This document shows, one piece after another, positions 1 to 9,238 of a DNA stretch of 64,000 nt. The notes below the pieces were generated by a model. That model had not been told where the DNA came from, did not search any database, and saw nothing but the letters and a program-made list of their open reading frames with translations. The position numbers were made by a program, and so were the translations under genes. Every line of letters begins with the position of its first letter. The first letter of the stretch is position 1. Source of the stretch: Fulvimarina endophytica (GTDB lineage Bacteria > Pseudomonadota > Alphaproteobacteria > Rhizobiales > Rhizobiaceae); assembly GCF_003403015.1 (NCBI RefSeq), contig NZ_QURL01000007.1, positions 154,196-218,195 on the forward strand. Direction: 5' to 3'.

Positions 1-618
1 CCTCTGCTCGAGGACTACTTCGCCGCCGTCGAGGAGGATCTGGCCGAGGGCTTCTATCCCGGCTCGCCGCTCATCGCGCGGCGCTGCCTGCGGCCGGGCG
101 ACAGGCTTTCGGCCTACGAACTCCACCCGGAAGACAGCGAGGCGCTGCGCGCACTCTTTGCCGGCGACGTTCAGGTGAAGGCGATCCATCTCGATGCCTG
201 GCTCGCCCTCGGGGCCCATCTTCCGCCCAAGGAGAAGCGGGGCCTCGTCCTCATCGATCCGCCCTTCGAAAAGACGAGCGAGGTGGAGGACATTCTCTCA
301 GGCCTGGAGAAGGCGGTGGCGCGCTGGCGCGGCGGCGTCTTCGCCGTCTGGTATCCGATCAAGAGGCAGGCGATGGTGGACCGGCTCCTGGAGGGCCTCG
401 CCCATATCGCCCCGCAGGAAGCGATGAGCGCGGAAGCGCGGTTCCTGAAACCGGACCCGCGCGAGGACCGCCTGATCGGAACGGGGCTCGCCGTCATCAA
501 CCCTCCCTACACCTTTAGGGAGGAGGCGCAGACGATCCTCGATCTCATGCTTCCCGCCCTGCGGCGAGACAAGTCGGCAACAGGTCGCGCATTTACGCTC
601 CCGCGCGGCGCCGCCTAG
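1..618 (+). CDS. rlmJ: 23S rRNA (adenine2030-N6)-methyltransferase RlmJ, 5'-truncated
   Basis: The gene is already open at base 1, so its start lies outside the window; 205 C-terminal residues are visible out of roughly 280 in the family. RlmJ uses S-adenosylmethionine to methylate A2030 of 23S rRNA in the cytoplasm. The visible part carries the family block YPGSPLIARRCLRPGDRL, the ELHPED segment, and the catalytic DPPF motif in LIDPPFE (visible residues about 84-90). It ends in TAG and is followed after about 70 bases by an unrelated secreted protein, so no operon is implied. Confidence 0.9.
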   Translation, partial: PLLEDYFAAVEEDLAEGFYPGSPLIARRCLRPGDRLSAYELHPEDSEALRALFAGDVQVKAIHLDAWLALGAHLPPKEKRGLVLIDPPFEKTSEVEDILSGLEKAVARWRGGVFAVWYPIKRQAMVDRLLEGLAHIAPQEAMSAEARFLKPDPREDRLIGTGLAVINPPYTFREEAQTILDLMLPALRRDKSATGRAFTLPRGAA

Positions 619-689
619 TCTCGCCCGAAAGGTCCTGCGTGCTATCGTTCCCTATGTCTCTCGAACGATCCAACGAACAGGTTCCCTCG

Positions 690-1235
690 ATGCGCCACCT
701 CCTTTCGGGACTTCTGCTCACCGCGATCGTCGCCGGCATCCCGTTCTCGCCCGCGAATGCCGCCGATCTGCAGATGCGCCAGGCACCGGCCATGCAGGCG
801 CTGGTTCCGTCCTGCTACGATCCGCGGGTCCTGGCGCAGGTCGAGGACCAGTTCGAATACGGGGCTCCGCGCGTCCTCGAAAGCAGGCTCGAAATCCTGG
901 AATTCTCCAGTCTGCAGGAAAAGGCCTATCAGCCGCAGATCCTGGCCGACGGCATCCCGTCCCCTCAGCCGATCGAGCGACGCTGGTGCCAGGGTGAGGC
1001 CCTGCTCTCCGATCACCAGCGCCGAACCGTCTATTACATCATCGAATATCCGATGGGTTACGCCGCCGCCGGAAGCTTCCTCGGTTTCATGGGAAGCGCC
1101 AATCCCGCGCAAGCATGGCGGGCGGAAGGCTGCATACTCGGCCTCGACGAGTGGCATGTCTACGGTGCGAACTGCCAGTCCCTGCGGCGCTTCCCGCCCG
1201 AGGCACGGACCGGTTACGGCTACGTCTCGAAATAG
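690..1235 (+). CDS. secreted four-cysteine protein of unknown function
   Basis: I do not recognise the family. The 181-residue product starts at the ATG that opens directly into a signal peptide (MRHLLSGLLLTAIVAG, probable cleavage after ANA near residue 25); an in-frame ATG 51 bases upstream would put charged residues before the signal and is less likely. The mature part has four cysteines (SCYD, WCQG, GCIL, NCQS), which fits disulfides in the periplasm, plus a hydrophobic YYIIEYPMGYAAAGSFLGFMG stretch split here only by description. The layout suggests a small periplasmic protein. Its neighbours, rlmJ and a GST, give no functional hint. Confidence 0.75.
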   Translation: MRHLLSGLLLTAIVAGIPFSPANAADLQMRQAPAMQALVPSCYDPRVLAQVEDQFEYGAPRVLESRLEILEFSSLQEKAYQPQILADGIPSPQPIERRWCQGEALLSDHQRRTVYYIIEYPMGYAAAGSFLGFMGSANPAQAWRAEGCILGLDEWHVYGANCQSLRRFPPEARTGYGYVSK

Positions 1236-1307
1236 GCGCAGGCCCGCCCCCGGCGGCAGCTCTCTTTCCGCCTTTCCCATTGCCCGCATCAGACCGGAGA
1301 TCACCCC

Positions 1308-1904
1308 ATGCGTCTCATCGGATCGACGGCCTCGCCCTTCGTCGCCAAGGTGCGGATGGCAGCGCTCGTCTGCGATCTCGAACTCGATTTCGAGGTGATC
1401 GACGTCAACGCCCAGCCGGACGCGCTGCTCTCGCTCAACCCCCTCGGCAAGATCCCGGTTCTCGTCACTGAGACCGGAACCCCCGTCTTTGACAGCACCG
1501 TGATCTGCGAGCTTCTCGATCGGATCACGGGGAACGCGCTGCTCCCTCAGACGCTCGAAGGGTTCGCGCAGACGCGCACCTTCGAGGCGGCGGCGAGCGG
1601 AGTGATGGACGCCCTCATTCTGTGCCTCTACGAGGAGCGCTATCGTCCCGAGGAGAAGCGCCATTCTGGATGGGTGGGTCGCCAGATGGCGAAGGCCGAT
1701 CGCGGGCTCGACTGGCTGGACCGGCATCTCGACGAACTCGGCGCCCAGCCCACCCTCGCCCATTGTGCCCTCGCCGCCCTTCTCGGCTGGATGGAGCTGC
1801 GCTTTGCCGGCAAGGCCGAACGCGAACACCCACGCCTCGCGGAATGGCGCGATCGCTTCTTCGACGGCCATCCCCGGCTGAAGGACGTCAAGCCGCATCT
1901 CTGA
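1308..1904 (+). CDS. glutathione S-transferase family protein
   Basis: A 198-residue cytosolic GST-fold protein. The N-terminal thioredoxin-like domain (about residues 1-80) begins MRLIGSTASPFVAKVRMA, with the active-site Ser/Pro region at 'TASPF', the cis-Pro segment NPLGKIPVLV, and the glutathione gamma-glutamyl site 'VFDSTVICELL' (here D-S-T instead of the usual E-S). The all-helical C-terminal domain follows. Members conjugate or reduce electrophiles with glutathione; the substrate cannot be predicted. It converges on lpxB with a 66-base gap. Confidence 0.88.
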   Translation: MRLIGSTASPFVAKVRMAALVCDLELDFEVIDVNAQPDALLSLNPLGKIPVLVTETGTPVFDSTVICELLDRITGNALLPQTLEGFAQTRTFEAAASGVMDALILCLYEERYRPEEKRHSGWVGRQMAKADRGLDWLDRHLDELGAQPTLAHCALAALLGWMELRFAGKAEREHPRLAEWRDRFFDGHPRLKDVKPHL

Positions 1905-1931
1905 GGTCGCGCGCTTTCGAACGCTCGGAAA

Positions 1932-1966
1932 ACCGGACCTGAAAGCCGGATCGGCCTCCGGTCCGA
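1932..1966 (-). terminator. putative terminator after lpxB
   Basis: On the minus strand, just after the lpxB stop, GGACC and GGTCC enclose an inner CGGA/TCCG stem and are followed by GGTTTTCC. The helix is imperfect and the T-run is only four bases. It fits the convergent gap with the GST gene but is not strong. Confidence 0.35.
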
Positions 1967-1970
1967 TGCT

Positions 1971-3137
1971 TCAATCGGCAAGCCGGCTTTCGGCGCGCTC
2001 ACCCATCACCTCGACGATGATCTCCGCCGCAGCCTCGCCCGGCGAGCGGTCGATCGCCATGCGTTCACGAATCGTGCGGAAGCCCTCGATCTGAGCGCGG
2101 CGCTCGGGCGTATCGGTGATGAGGCGCTGGATACGCCGGGCGAGATGTTCCGGGCGCACCGTCTCGTGAAAATGCTCGGCGACGAGCGGATGGCCGACGA
2201 TGAAGTTCGGCAGCGCCGTGGTCCAGGCCGTGACCAGATGCCGGAAGCGGTAGCCGACCGCATCGAGCTTGTAGGCGAGCGCCATCGGCACCCCGGCCAG
2301 AGCGAGTTCCAGCGATACGGTGCCGGAGGCCGCGAGCGCGGCATCGGCGCGCGCGAAGGCCGCCCACTTCTCCGCCTCGCCGGTGACGATCGCGGGACGA
2401 TGGCGCCAGATCGCGACCTCCGTCTCGATACGTGCGCGGTGGCGGGGAAGCGTCGCAATGGTCGCCTCGAGCCCCGGTTCCATCTCCCGCAGCCGCTCGA
2501 ACGTCGCACCGAAATCGGACAGCAGCCGGCTGATTTCGCCGCGCCGTGACCCGGGAAGAATGAGAAGCTCCGGCGGCGAGGCCGGCTTCTCCTTCAGATC
2601 ACGGGCGAGAAGCGGGCGCAGATGCGGCTCCTTCACGATCGGATGGCCCACATAGGTCGCGGGCGGGCCGTTCAGTCGTTCATAGACCGCCGGTTCGAAT
2701 GGGAACGTGCAGATCGCGTGGTCGATATAGGGACGCATCTTCGCCGCGCGCCCCTCGCGCCACGCCCAGACGGTGGGCGGAACGTAGTTCACGATCGGGA
2801 TATGCGGCCGCGCCGCCCGCAACCGTTTCGCGATCCGGTGGGAGAAGGTCGGACTGTCGATGACGACGAGGAGATCGGGCTCCGCCTCGATGACCGCCTT
2901 CGCCGTCGAGGAGACCCGGCGCATCAGCTGGGGAAGACGGGCGAGGATCGCCCCCACCCCGATGATCGACAATTCGTCGATGTCGAAGAGGCTGTCCAAC
3001 CCCTCGGCCCGCATCGCCTCCCCTCCGAGCCCGAAGAGTTCGAGATCATCGCCGAGCCGGATCTTGAGATGCCGGATCAGGTCGGCCCCGATCCGGTCTC
3101 CCGACGGCTCGCCGGTGATGAAGGCGATCTTCGTCAT
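1971..3137 (-). CDS. lpxB: lipid-A-disaccharide synthase LpxB
   Basis: This 388-residue protein is of normal length for LpxB, the inner-membrane-associated GT19 glycosyltransferase that joins UDP-2,3-diacylglucosamine to lipid X to form the beta-1,6 disaccharide of lipid A. It opens with the family signature GEPSGDRIGADLI, contains NYVPPTVWAWREGRAAKM and the PGSRRGEI loop, and ends with the sugar-nucleotide region around SGTVSLELALAGVPM. The ATG overlaps the stop of lpxI by four bases (ATGA), so the two are translationally coupled. It is the last gene of the lpxD-fabZ-lpxA-lpxI-lpxB run. Confidence 0.97.
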   Translation of the reverse strand: MTKIAFITGEPSGDRIGADLIRHLKIRLGDDLELFGLGGEAMRAEGLDSLFDIDELSIIGVGAILARLPQLMRRVSSTAKAVIEAEPDLLVVIDSPTFSHRIAKRLRAARPHIPIVNYVPPTVWAWREGRAAKMRPYIDHAICTFPFEPAVYERLNGPPATYVGHPIVKEPHLRPLLARDLKEKPASPPELLILPGSRRGEISRLLSDFGATFERLREMEPGLEATIATLPRHRARIETEVAIWRHRPAIVTGEAEKWAAFARADAALAASGTVSLELALAGVPMALAYKLDAVGYRFRHLVTAWTTALPNFIVGHPLVAEHFHETVRPEHLARRIQRLITDTPERRAQIEGFRTIRERMAIDRSPGEAAAEIIVEVMGERAESRLAD

Positions 3138-4030
3138 GACTGGACGTCTCCGCGAAGGTCCATCTCGTCCCGGCTCAGGCCCATCAGGCAGATCCCCGCC
3201 TCGTTGACCGCATCCAGAACGTCGTCGATGCCGAGGATCAGGCTCTCGCCAGCCGAGACGCCGATGGCCGAGATGCCGGCCGCGATCGCCTCCTCGATGG
3301 TCTGGATGCCGATGCTCGGCAGATCGAAGCGCCGATCCTGATCGGGCTTCACGGCCTTGACCAGAACGGGGCTCTCGGTGCGCCCGATCCGCTTCGCCTT
3401 TCGAAACTCCGCAACCCGCCGCATCATGTCGCGCGTGCCTTCGATCCCTTCGAGGGCGATGATCCGCTCATGGGAGGCAACCGCCGCCTGTCCCGCGTCG
3501 AGGACGCCGAGAGCGGTCGCCGCGCGGTGGGCTTTCGCGAGAGCCAGCATCTCGCGCGGCCTCGGCGGTCGGGCCGACAGGACTCCGGCGGGCGCGATGA
3601 GGCGCGGCGCGATCTCCTGCACGGCAAGCAGTTCGAACCCCCGGGTCTCCAGATAGCGGCTGAGATTGCGCAACATGACGTCGTCGCCGCCGCGCACGAT
3701 GGAGAGGGCCTTGGGCAGGATGCGCAATGTCCTGAGGGACGGAATGACCGAGCGGAAATCGGGCCGGCTCGAGATCGTCCCACAGAAGACCAGCTTGCGC
3801 GCGCCCTCAGCATAAAGCCAGTCGATGGCATCGCCGGTCCGCCCCCAGGGAAAGGCCCGCGAGAGATCAGTGATCGCCTCGTTCGAGATGCCGTCGGCAA
3901 AGCGCGCGACGATGGGCACCATCCCGCGCTCGCGCGCGGCCTGCGCGACCACCACCGGCAGCGAGCCGCCGCCGGCGACGATGCCGAGGCGTTCGCCCCC
4001 CGGCGGCAGATCGGGCTCTGGTGCCGGCAT
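3134..4030 (-). CDS. lpxI: UDP-2,3-diacylglucosamine pyrophosphatase LpxI
   Basis: LpxI (DUF1009) hydrolyses UDP-2,3-diacylglucosamine to lipid X in alphaproteobacteria, replacing the unrelated LpxH of enterics. The 298-residue product begins with a short Pro-rich tail, then LGIVAGGGSLPVVVAQAA, and has conserved blocks GRTGDAIDW, VRGGDDVMLRNLSRYLE and DLPSIGIQTIEEAIAAG near the C terminus. Its start lies one base after the lpxA stop, and its own stop overlaps the lpxB start. The place between lpxA and lpxB supports the assignment. Confidence 0.96.
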   Translation of the reverse strand: MPAPEPDLPPGGERLGIVAGGGSLPVVVAQAARERGMVPIVARFADGISNEAITDLSRAFPWGRTGDAIDWLYAEGARKLVFCGTISSRPDFRSVIPSLRTLRILPKALSIVRGGDDVMLRNLSRYLETRGFELLAVQEIAPRLIAPAGVLSARPPRPREMLALAKAHRAATALGVLDAGQAAVASHERIIALEGIEGTRDMMRRVAEFRKAKRIGRTESPVLVKAVKPDQDRRFDLPSIGIQTIEEAIAAGISAIGVSAGESLILGIDDVLDAVNEAGICLMGLSRDEMDLRGDVQS

Positions 4031-4031
4031 A

Positions 4032-4853
4032 TCAGGCGTGCGGCGTATGTCTCGGCGTGCACAGGGAGCGATCGCCGCCCGAGCGGATGAAGCCGAGGAG
4101 ATCGTTGACCAGCGGATCGTCGGGGAACTCCTGCGTCACCTCGTCGAGATTTTCCCGGAAGGTCTGATCGAAGGAGAACAGCATGCGATAGGCGCGGCGC
4201 ACATTGCGCACCGCCTCGCGGTTGAAGCCCGCCCGCTTCATGCCGATGACGTTCAGCCCCGACAGATAGGCCCGGTTGCCGAGGACCATGCCGAAGGGGA
4301 TGACGTCGCCTTCCACGGCCGCGATGCCGCCGATATAGGCGTGATGGCCGATGCGGGTGAACTGGTGGATGCCCGAGCCGCCCGCGATCGTCGCGAAGTC
4401 GCCGACCGTGCAGTGGCCCGCCAGCATCACGTTGTTGATAAGCGTGACATTGTTGCCGACGATGCAGTCATGGGCGACGTGGGCGCCGGTGAAGAAGGCG
4501 CAATTGTCTCCGACGACAGTTTCCGAATGGCCCTGGATCGTCCCGGGATTCATCGTCACATGTTCGCGGATGAGGGCATTGCGGCCGATGATCAGCCGCG
4601 TATCCTCGCCGCGATATTTCAGATGCTGGGGCGCGTGGCCGATGGAGGCGAAGGGCCAGATGCCGGCATTCTCGCCGATGACCGTATTGCCCCAGAGGAC
4701 CACGTGGGAGCGCAGGCGGGACCCCGCACCGAGCCGCACCTGCGGCCCGATATGGCAGAACGGCCCGATCTCGCAGCCCTCGCCGATCTCCGCGCCATCC
4801 TCGATCACCGATGTGGGATGGATGACGGTCTCGGTTCGCTCGGCCGCGCTCAT
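4032..4853 (-). CDS. lpxA: acyl-ACP--UDP-N-acetylglucosamine O-acyltransferase LpxA
   Basis: LpxA catalyses the first committed step of lipid A synthesis, moving a 3-hydroxyacyl chain from ACP to the 3-OH of UDP-GlcNAc. The 273-residue protein shows the left-handed beta-helix hexapeptide repeats from about residue 10 to 190 ([20 protein letters not shown]), the catalytic His region [17 protein letters not shown], and a helical C-terminal domain. Chain-length selectivity cannot be judged by eye. The start overlaps the fabZ stop by four bases. Confidence 0.97.
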   Translation of the reverse strand: MSAAERTETVIHPTSVIEDGAEIGEGCEIGPFCHIGPQVRLGAGSRLRSHVVLWGNTVIGENAGIWPFASIGHAPQHLKYRGEDTRLIIGRNALIREHVTMNPGTIQGHSETVVGDNCAFFTGAHVAHDCIVGNNVTLINNVMLAGHCTVGDFATIAGGSGIHQFTRIGHHAYIGGIAAVEGDVIPFGMVLGNRAYLSGLNVIGMKRAGFNREAVRNVRRAYRMLFSFDQTFRENLDEVTQEFPDDPLVNDLLGFIRSGGDRSLCTPRHTPHA

Positions 4854-5326
4854 GCCTTCACGGCCTCTTCCGGCGGCACCAGCATCGCGCTGACCGTCGC
4901 CTCGGCGACCTTGCCGCCGTCGACCTTCGCCACGCAGTCGAACTTCCAGATATTGCCGCGGCGTTTGGCCTGAACCACGTGATATTCCAGACGGTCGCCG
5001 GGAAGCACCGGCTTGCGGAACTTCGCATTGTCGATGGTCATGAAATAGACGACCGAAGGCGAGTCCTCGCCCTTGTTGTGGGCGCAGATCGCACCCGCCG
5101 TCTGGGCCATGCCCTCGATGATGAGGACACCCGGCATCACCGGATTGCCCGGGAAGTGGCCCATGAAATGCGGCTCGTTGGCCGTCACGTTCTTGATGCC
5201 GATCGCCGAGCGATCCCCATCGATCTCGATGATGCGATCCACCATCAGGAACGGATAACGATGCGGCAAAAGCTGCATGATCTTGAAGATATCAGCGCTC
5301 TCCAGCGCCTGCGGCACGTCACTCAT
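4850..5326 (-). CDS. fabZ: 3-hydroxyacyl-ACP dehydratase FabZ
   Basis: FabZ dehydrates 3-hydroxyacyl-ACP during fatty acid elongation and competes with LpxA/LpxD for the same substrate, which explains its place among lpx genes. The hot-dog protein has the signature [14 protein letters not shown] and the active-site His and Glu in [21 protein letters not shown] chose the ATG at 5326 (158 residues, [10 protein letters not shown]) because an AGGAAAG Shine-Dalgarno sits just upstream; a start 33 bases further up lacks this. The chosen start lies inside the lpxD coding end (8-base overlap). Confidence 0.96.
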   Translation of the reverse strand: MSDVPQALESADIFKIMQLLPHRYPFLMVDRIIEIDGDRSAIGIKNVTANEPHFMGHFPGNPVMPGVLIIEGMAQTAGAICAHNKGEDSPSVVYFMTIDNAKFRKPVLPGDRLEYHVVQAKRRGNIWKFDCVAKVDGGKVAEATVSAMLVPPEEAVKA

Positions 5327-6380
5327 CGCTCTTTCCTGCAGACCGTCTCTTTCTCGCAAGTTCCGCGAGCGTCGTCATCTCGCGGAACCAATCCTTCACC
5401 GGTTTGGCCGGCATGCCGCCCCATCGGGCACCCGGCGGAACATCGCCCTGGACGGTCGACACCGCCGCGATCTGCGCGCCCCGACCGATGGTGACGTGTC
5501 CTTTGACGCCGCTCTGTCCGCCGATCATCACGCCGTCTTCGAGAACGGCGCTTCCAGAAATGCCGACCTGGCCGACGATCACGCAGGAGCGCCCGATGAC
5601 GACGTTGTGGCCGATCTGGACCAGATTGTCGATTTTCGTCCCCTCGCCGACCACGGTATCGCGATTGGCCCCGCGGTCGATCGTCGTATTCGCGCCAATC
5701 TCGACATCGTCCTGGATCACCACGCGCCCGATCTGCACGGTCTTCATGAGGCCGGTCGGCCCGGCGACGTAACCGAAGCCATCCTGGCCGCATCTAACCC
5801 CGGGATGGAGGATCACGCGATTGCCGAGAAGCGCATGGGACAGGGAAACGTTCGCGCCGATCCGGCAGTCGCGGCCAATCCGGCAGCCGGCGCCGATGGT
5901 CGCGTTGGCTGCGATCAGCGTCCCCGATCCGATCTCGACACCCGGTCCGACGACGGCGAAGGGCTCGATCGTGACGCCGTCTTCAAGCCGTGCGCTCGGA
6001 TCGATGGAGGCCTTCTCAGAAATCGCCTGACGGCCGCTTACGGGGACAGGTTCGAGCGCCGAAGGGTAGAGCATGCGGCCGGCCTGCGCGAAGGCGAGAT
6101 CCGCCCGTTTTGCGACCAGCGCCGCGCATCCTTCCGGCACCGGTTTAGACGCGTAGCGCGTCGCCAGGATCACGCAGCCCGCGCGCGTCGTCTCGAGCTG
6201 GTCGGCATATCGGACATTGTCGAAGAAGGTCAAATCGTCGGGACCGGCTTCGTCGAGCGAGGCGATCCCCGTGATCCGGCGCCCCGTCTGCGGTGCGTTC
6301 CGGACCTCGATCCCAAGCGCTTCGGCAAGCTCTGCGATCGTGCGGCCGTCGCCGCGTGGGAAGAAGACGGCCGCTGCCAT
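5319..6380 (-). CDS. lpxD: UDP-3-O-(3-hydroxyacyl)glucosamine N-acyltransferase LpxD
   Basis: LpxD adds the N-linked 3-hydroxyacyl chain to UDP-3-O-acylglucosamine, the third step of lipid A synthesis. With the start at [18 protein letters not shown] the protein has 353 residues, the usual length; the in-frame extension upstream is low-complexity and is excluded. An N-terminal uridine-binding domain (about 1-100) is followed by hexapeptide repeats ([20 protein letters not shown]) with the catalytic His region [11 protein letters not shown] and GGQSGVKGH, then a short C-terminal helix. First gene of the lpx subcluster, 192 bases downstream of bamA. Confidence 0.96.
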   Translation of the reverse strand: MAAAVFFPRGDGRTIAELAEALGIEVRNAPQTGRRITGIASLDEAGPDDLTFFDNVRYADQLETTRAGCVILATRYASKPVPEGCAALVAKRADLAFAQAGRMLYPSALEPVPVSGRQAISEKASIDPSARLEDGVTIEPFAVVGPGVEIGSGTLIAANATIGAGCRIGRDCRIGANVSLSHALLGNRVILHPGVRCGQDGFGYVAGPTGLMKTVQIGRVVIQDDVEIGANTTIDRGANRDTVVGEGTKIDNLVQIGHNVVIGRSCVIVGQVGISGSAVLEDGVMIGGQSGVKGHVTIGRGAQIAAVSTVQGDVPPGARWGGMPAKPVKDWFREMTTLAELARKRRSAGKSDE

Positions 6381-6511
6381 GGCGCTCCCCGTTCTATCGG
6401 CTCTTCGCCCGGCCTTGCCGCGCGGCATTGGTGGGAAACGGCGCGCCGGCGAGGAGGGTTCGCGAACACCTCTGTCGCCCTGCATTCCGAACATTCGGTC
6501 AGTGCTTTAGA

Positions 6512-6550
6512 CGAATGCGGCCGCTTCGCCAAGCGAAACGGCCGCATTCG
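6512..6550 (-). terminator. long hairpin downstream of bamA
   Basis: Twelve bases CGAATGCGGCCG (6512-6523) pair perfectly with CGGCCGCATTCG (6539-6550), and the loop holds a second TTCGC/GCGAA stem. It lies 22 bases after the bamA stop and before lpxD. There is no clear T-run on the minus strand, so it may attenuate transcription, protect the 3' end or act with Rho instead of being a simple intrinsic terminator. Confidence 0.55.
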
Positions 6551-6572
6551 GACATCGAAGTCCTGACCCGGA

Positions 6573-9050
6573 TCAGAAGCGGGACGAGAAGCCGAACGAG
6601 AAGGCTTCCGTCTCGTCGTAGCTCTCCTTGGCCAGCGGCTCTGCATAGTTCACGCGGAGCGGACCGAAGGGCGAGTCCCAGATGAGGCCGACGCCGATCG
6701 AGGCGCGGAGCGCGGCATCCGTGCCGACGACGTTCGGCGCACCGCCGAAATCGGAGCCCCAGAGCGTGCCCGCATCGGCGAAGACCGCACCGCGGAAGCC
6801 GAGATCGCGAGAGACCGCAGGCAGGGGGAACGTCGCTTCGGCCTGTGCGCCCGCATACTGGGTGCCACCGATCGAAACGCCGTTCTGGCGCGGGCCGATA
6901 CCCTTCGATTCGAAGCCGCGGACGAGGTCCTTGCCCTTGAAGAAGTTGTCGAAGACCCGGAGATCGTCGCCGAGAGCCGCCACGTGACCGGCCGTGCCGG
7001 AGACCGATCCGATCACGTCGTATTCTTCGTTGAGAAGGGTGAACGCGCTGGCCTTGCCGGTCGTCTTGACGAATTCCGCATCGCCGCCGAGGCCGGCATA
7101 TTCCTGTCCGGCCTGGAGGAAGAGGCCGTCACGCGGCTGCTCGGCATTGTCCAGCGTGTTGTAGACGAGCGCGTAGGAGATCGAGGAGGTCGAATACGGA
7201 CTGTCGCAGATCGCCTGGTTGATGATCGGCGAGTTGGTGAAGTTCGGAGCCGTCGCGGCAGCGCCGTTGGCGTCGAGGACGCTCCCGTTGAAGGTCTGAC
7301 GATAGAGCGCCGGGTTGGGGTCCCCGCACGTGCTACGGATAGCGTTGCCAGCGGCATCGCGGAAGCGCTCGCCCGTCACCGGGTTGAAGAGATCGAGGCC
7401 GACATTGTCGCCGAACTCTTCTTCCTTGTAGTTGTAGGCGACCTGCGCGGTGATGTTTTCCGTGATCGGCGCCGCAACGCGAACGTCGCCGCCGGTGCGC
7501 AGGGTGTCGTAATCTCCCGCAGTCGTCTCCGAACGGTAGAGATCGAAGCCGACGGCCAGACGCTGACCGAGGAAATAGGGTTCGGTGAAGGACAGGCTGT
7601 AATTGCGCGAGTCCGTTCCGAAGCCGGCCGAGACCTTGATGAACTGGCCGCGGCCGAGGAAGTTGCGCTCGGTCACGCCGATCTCTGCGACCGGCCCTTC
7701 CGAATCGCCGCCCGTCGTGTAGCCGCCGCCGAGCGAGAGCTCGCCCGTGGCCTTCTCGACCACGTCGACGATGACGATGACCCGGTCGGGCTCGTTGCCC
7801 GGAGCGGTAGACACGTTGACGGTCTCGAAATAGCCGAGGTTTTCGAGCCGCTGCTTGGCCCTCTGCACGAGCACCTGATTGAAGGCGTCGCCCTCGGAGA
7901 CGTCGAATTCGCGGCGGATCACGTAGTCGCGCGTTTTCGTGTTACCGCGGATCTCGAGCCGCTCGACATAGGCGCGCGGCCCCTGGTCGATGACGTAGTC
8001 GACGCCGATGGTGCGGCTTGCGAAATCGCGATTGCCGCGCGGCGTCACCTGGGCGAAGGCGAAGCCGGAACCGGCGAGACGGTCGGTCAGGTTGACGAGG
8101 GACTCCTCGACATCCTCGGCGCTGTAGACTTCGCCCGTCTGGGTCTCGAGCTCGCTGTAGAGCGACTCGGTGTCGACGCCGGGAATGGTCGAGTCGACGA
8201 CGATATTACCGAAGGTGTAGCGCTCGCCCTCGTCCACCGTGATGGTCACGAAGTAGGTGTTCTCGTTCGGATCGAGCTGGGCGGTCGAGGAGATGATGCG
8301 GAAATCGGCGAAGCCGCGATTGTAGTAGAACTTGCGAAGCGCCTCCTCGTCCATGCGGAGGCGTTCCTCCGAATAGATGTCGTTGCGCTGGATGAAGCTC
8401 AGAAGGCCGCTTTCGCGAAGGGCCATCACCTGCTTCAGGCGCGAGTCGCCGAAGGCGTTGTTCCCGACGAAGCTGATCTGGGCGATCTTCGTGCGATCGC
8501 CTTCCTGGATGTTGTAGATGACGTTGACGCGGCCCTGGCCGATCTGCTGGACCTGCGCGTTCACGACGGCATCGCTGCGGCCGATATTGGTATAGGCCTC
8601 GCGGATCGCCGCGACGTCGGCATCGACCTGCGCGCGGGAATAGGCACCGCTCGGCGAGGTCCGGACCGCCTGGTTGAGCTGCTCGTCCTTCAGCTTCGAA
8701 TTGCCCTGGAACAGCACCTGATTGACGATCGCGTTCTCGTCGACGTCGATGATCAGCGTGCCGCCCGACTGGCTCACGCGCACGTCGGAGAAGAGACCTG
8801 TGGAGAACAGTCGCTGAAGGACGGCGTCCTGGTCGGCCTCGGAGAGATTCGTTCCGGTCTGCACCTGGCTGAAGCTGCGGATCGTAGCATCCTCGACCCG
8901 CGAATTTCCGCGAACATCGATTCGGTTGACCACCGCCGCTTCCGCGCTCGCCATCGAGGCAGCCTGCATGCCGACGATCGCGAGGGCGAGGACTGCCGTC
9001 GAGCTCGCGGTCGAAAGCGAGGCTCGCAGGATTTTTTCTCCAGCCATCAT
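6573..9050 (-). CDS. bamA: outer membrane protein assembly factor BamA
   Basis: BamA is the Omp85 core of the machine that folds beta-barrels into the outer membrane. The 825-residue product has a signal sequence, POTRA repeats over about residues 40-400 (first one VVNRIDVRGNSRVEDATI), and a C-terminal barrel with the Omp85 motif LVRGFESKGIGPRQNG and a final Phe (GFSSRF). A probable surface loop holds two cysteines (STCGD and AICDS). I start at the double ATG at 9050, which opens the signal peptide; the upstream in-frame part is rich in Arg and unlike a leader. It sits between rseP and lpxD, the usual order. Confidence 0.96.
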   Translation of the reverse strand: MMAGEKILRASLSTASSTAVLALAIVGMQAASMASAEAAVVNRIDVRGNSRVEDATIRSFSQVQTGTNLSEADQDAVLQRLFSTGLFSDVRVSQSGGTLIIDVDENAIVNQVLFQGNSKLKDEQLNQAVRTSPSGAYSRAQVDADVAAIREAYTNIGRSDAVVNAQVQQIGQGRVNVIYNIQEGDRTKIAQISFVGNNAFGDSRLKQVMALRESGLLSFIQRNDIYSEERLRMDEEALRKFYYNRGFADFRIISSTAQLDPNENTYFVTITVDEGERYTFGNIVVDSTIPGVDTESLYSELETQTGEVYSAEDVEESLVNLTDRLAGSGFAFAQVTPRGNRDFASRTIGVDYVIDQGPRAYVERLEIRGNTKTRDYVIRREFDVSEGDAFNQVLVQRAKQRLENLGYFETVNVSTAPGNEPDRVIVIVDVVEKATGELSLGGGYTTGGDSEGPVAEIGVTERNFLGRGQFIKVSAGFGTDSRNYSLSFTEPYFLGQRLAVGFDLYRSETTAGDYDTLRTGGDVRVAAPITENITAQVAYNYKEEEFGDNVGLDLFNPVTGERFRDAAGNAIRSTCGDPNPALYRQTFNGSVLDANGAAATAPNFTNSPIINQAICDSPYSTSSISYALVYNTLDNAEQPRDGLFLQAGQEYAGLGGDAEFVKTTGKASAFTLLNEEYDVIGSVSGTAGHVAALGDDLRVFDNFFKGKDLVRGFESKGIGPRQNGVSIGGTQYAGAQAEATFPLPAVSRDLGFRGAVFADAGTLWGSDFGGAPNVVGTDAALRASIGVGLIWDSPFGPLRVNYAEPLAKESYDETEAFSFGFSSRF

Positions 9051-9090
9051 AGGCTCACATACCTTCCAGTCTCTGACGAGTGCGCCTCGT

Positions 9091-9105
9091 GCCCGAACGT
9101 CGGGC
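9091..9105. other. short hairpin in the bamA leader region
   Basis: GCCCGA and TCGGGC form a perfect 6-bp stem with a 3-base loop, followed on the plus strand by CTTTT. No plus-strand gene ends here, so it may be a bamA 5' leader element on the minus strand, about 40 bases before the bamA start. Function unknown. Confidence 0.35.
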
Positions 9106-9202
9106 CTTTTGTATCCACTTCGGTGCCCCATGCAAGCAAGGTGGACTTAGTCCGTTGACGTTTTGGAAATGGCGTTGCTTCGACGTCACGTGCCGTCTGG
9201 CC

Positions 9203-9210
9203 ATGGTTAA
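9203..9210 (-). promoter_or_regulatory. TTAACCAT octamer, CtrA-like
   Basis: On the minus strand the octamer TTAACCAT lies 153 bases upstream of the bamA start and 29 bases before the end of rseP's downstream gap. This octamer resembles a reported alphaproteobacterial variant of the CtrA cell-cycle regulator site. A single octamer is weak evidence. Confidence 0.25.
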
Positions 9211-9238
9211 TGGATCGCAAACGCCGCATGACCGGGCC

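Noticed and set aside
642..1898. 418-residue minus-strand frame opposite the secreted protein and GST genes
   Set aside because: It spans two genes with good starts and a signal peptide on the other strand.
6984..9158. 724-residue open frame on the plus strand opposite bamA
   Set aside because: Composition is that of a reverse shadow (Val/Asp/Arg/Glu repeats), with no ribosome site or family pattern.
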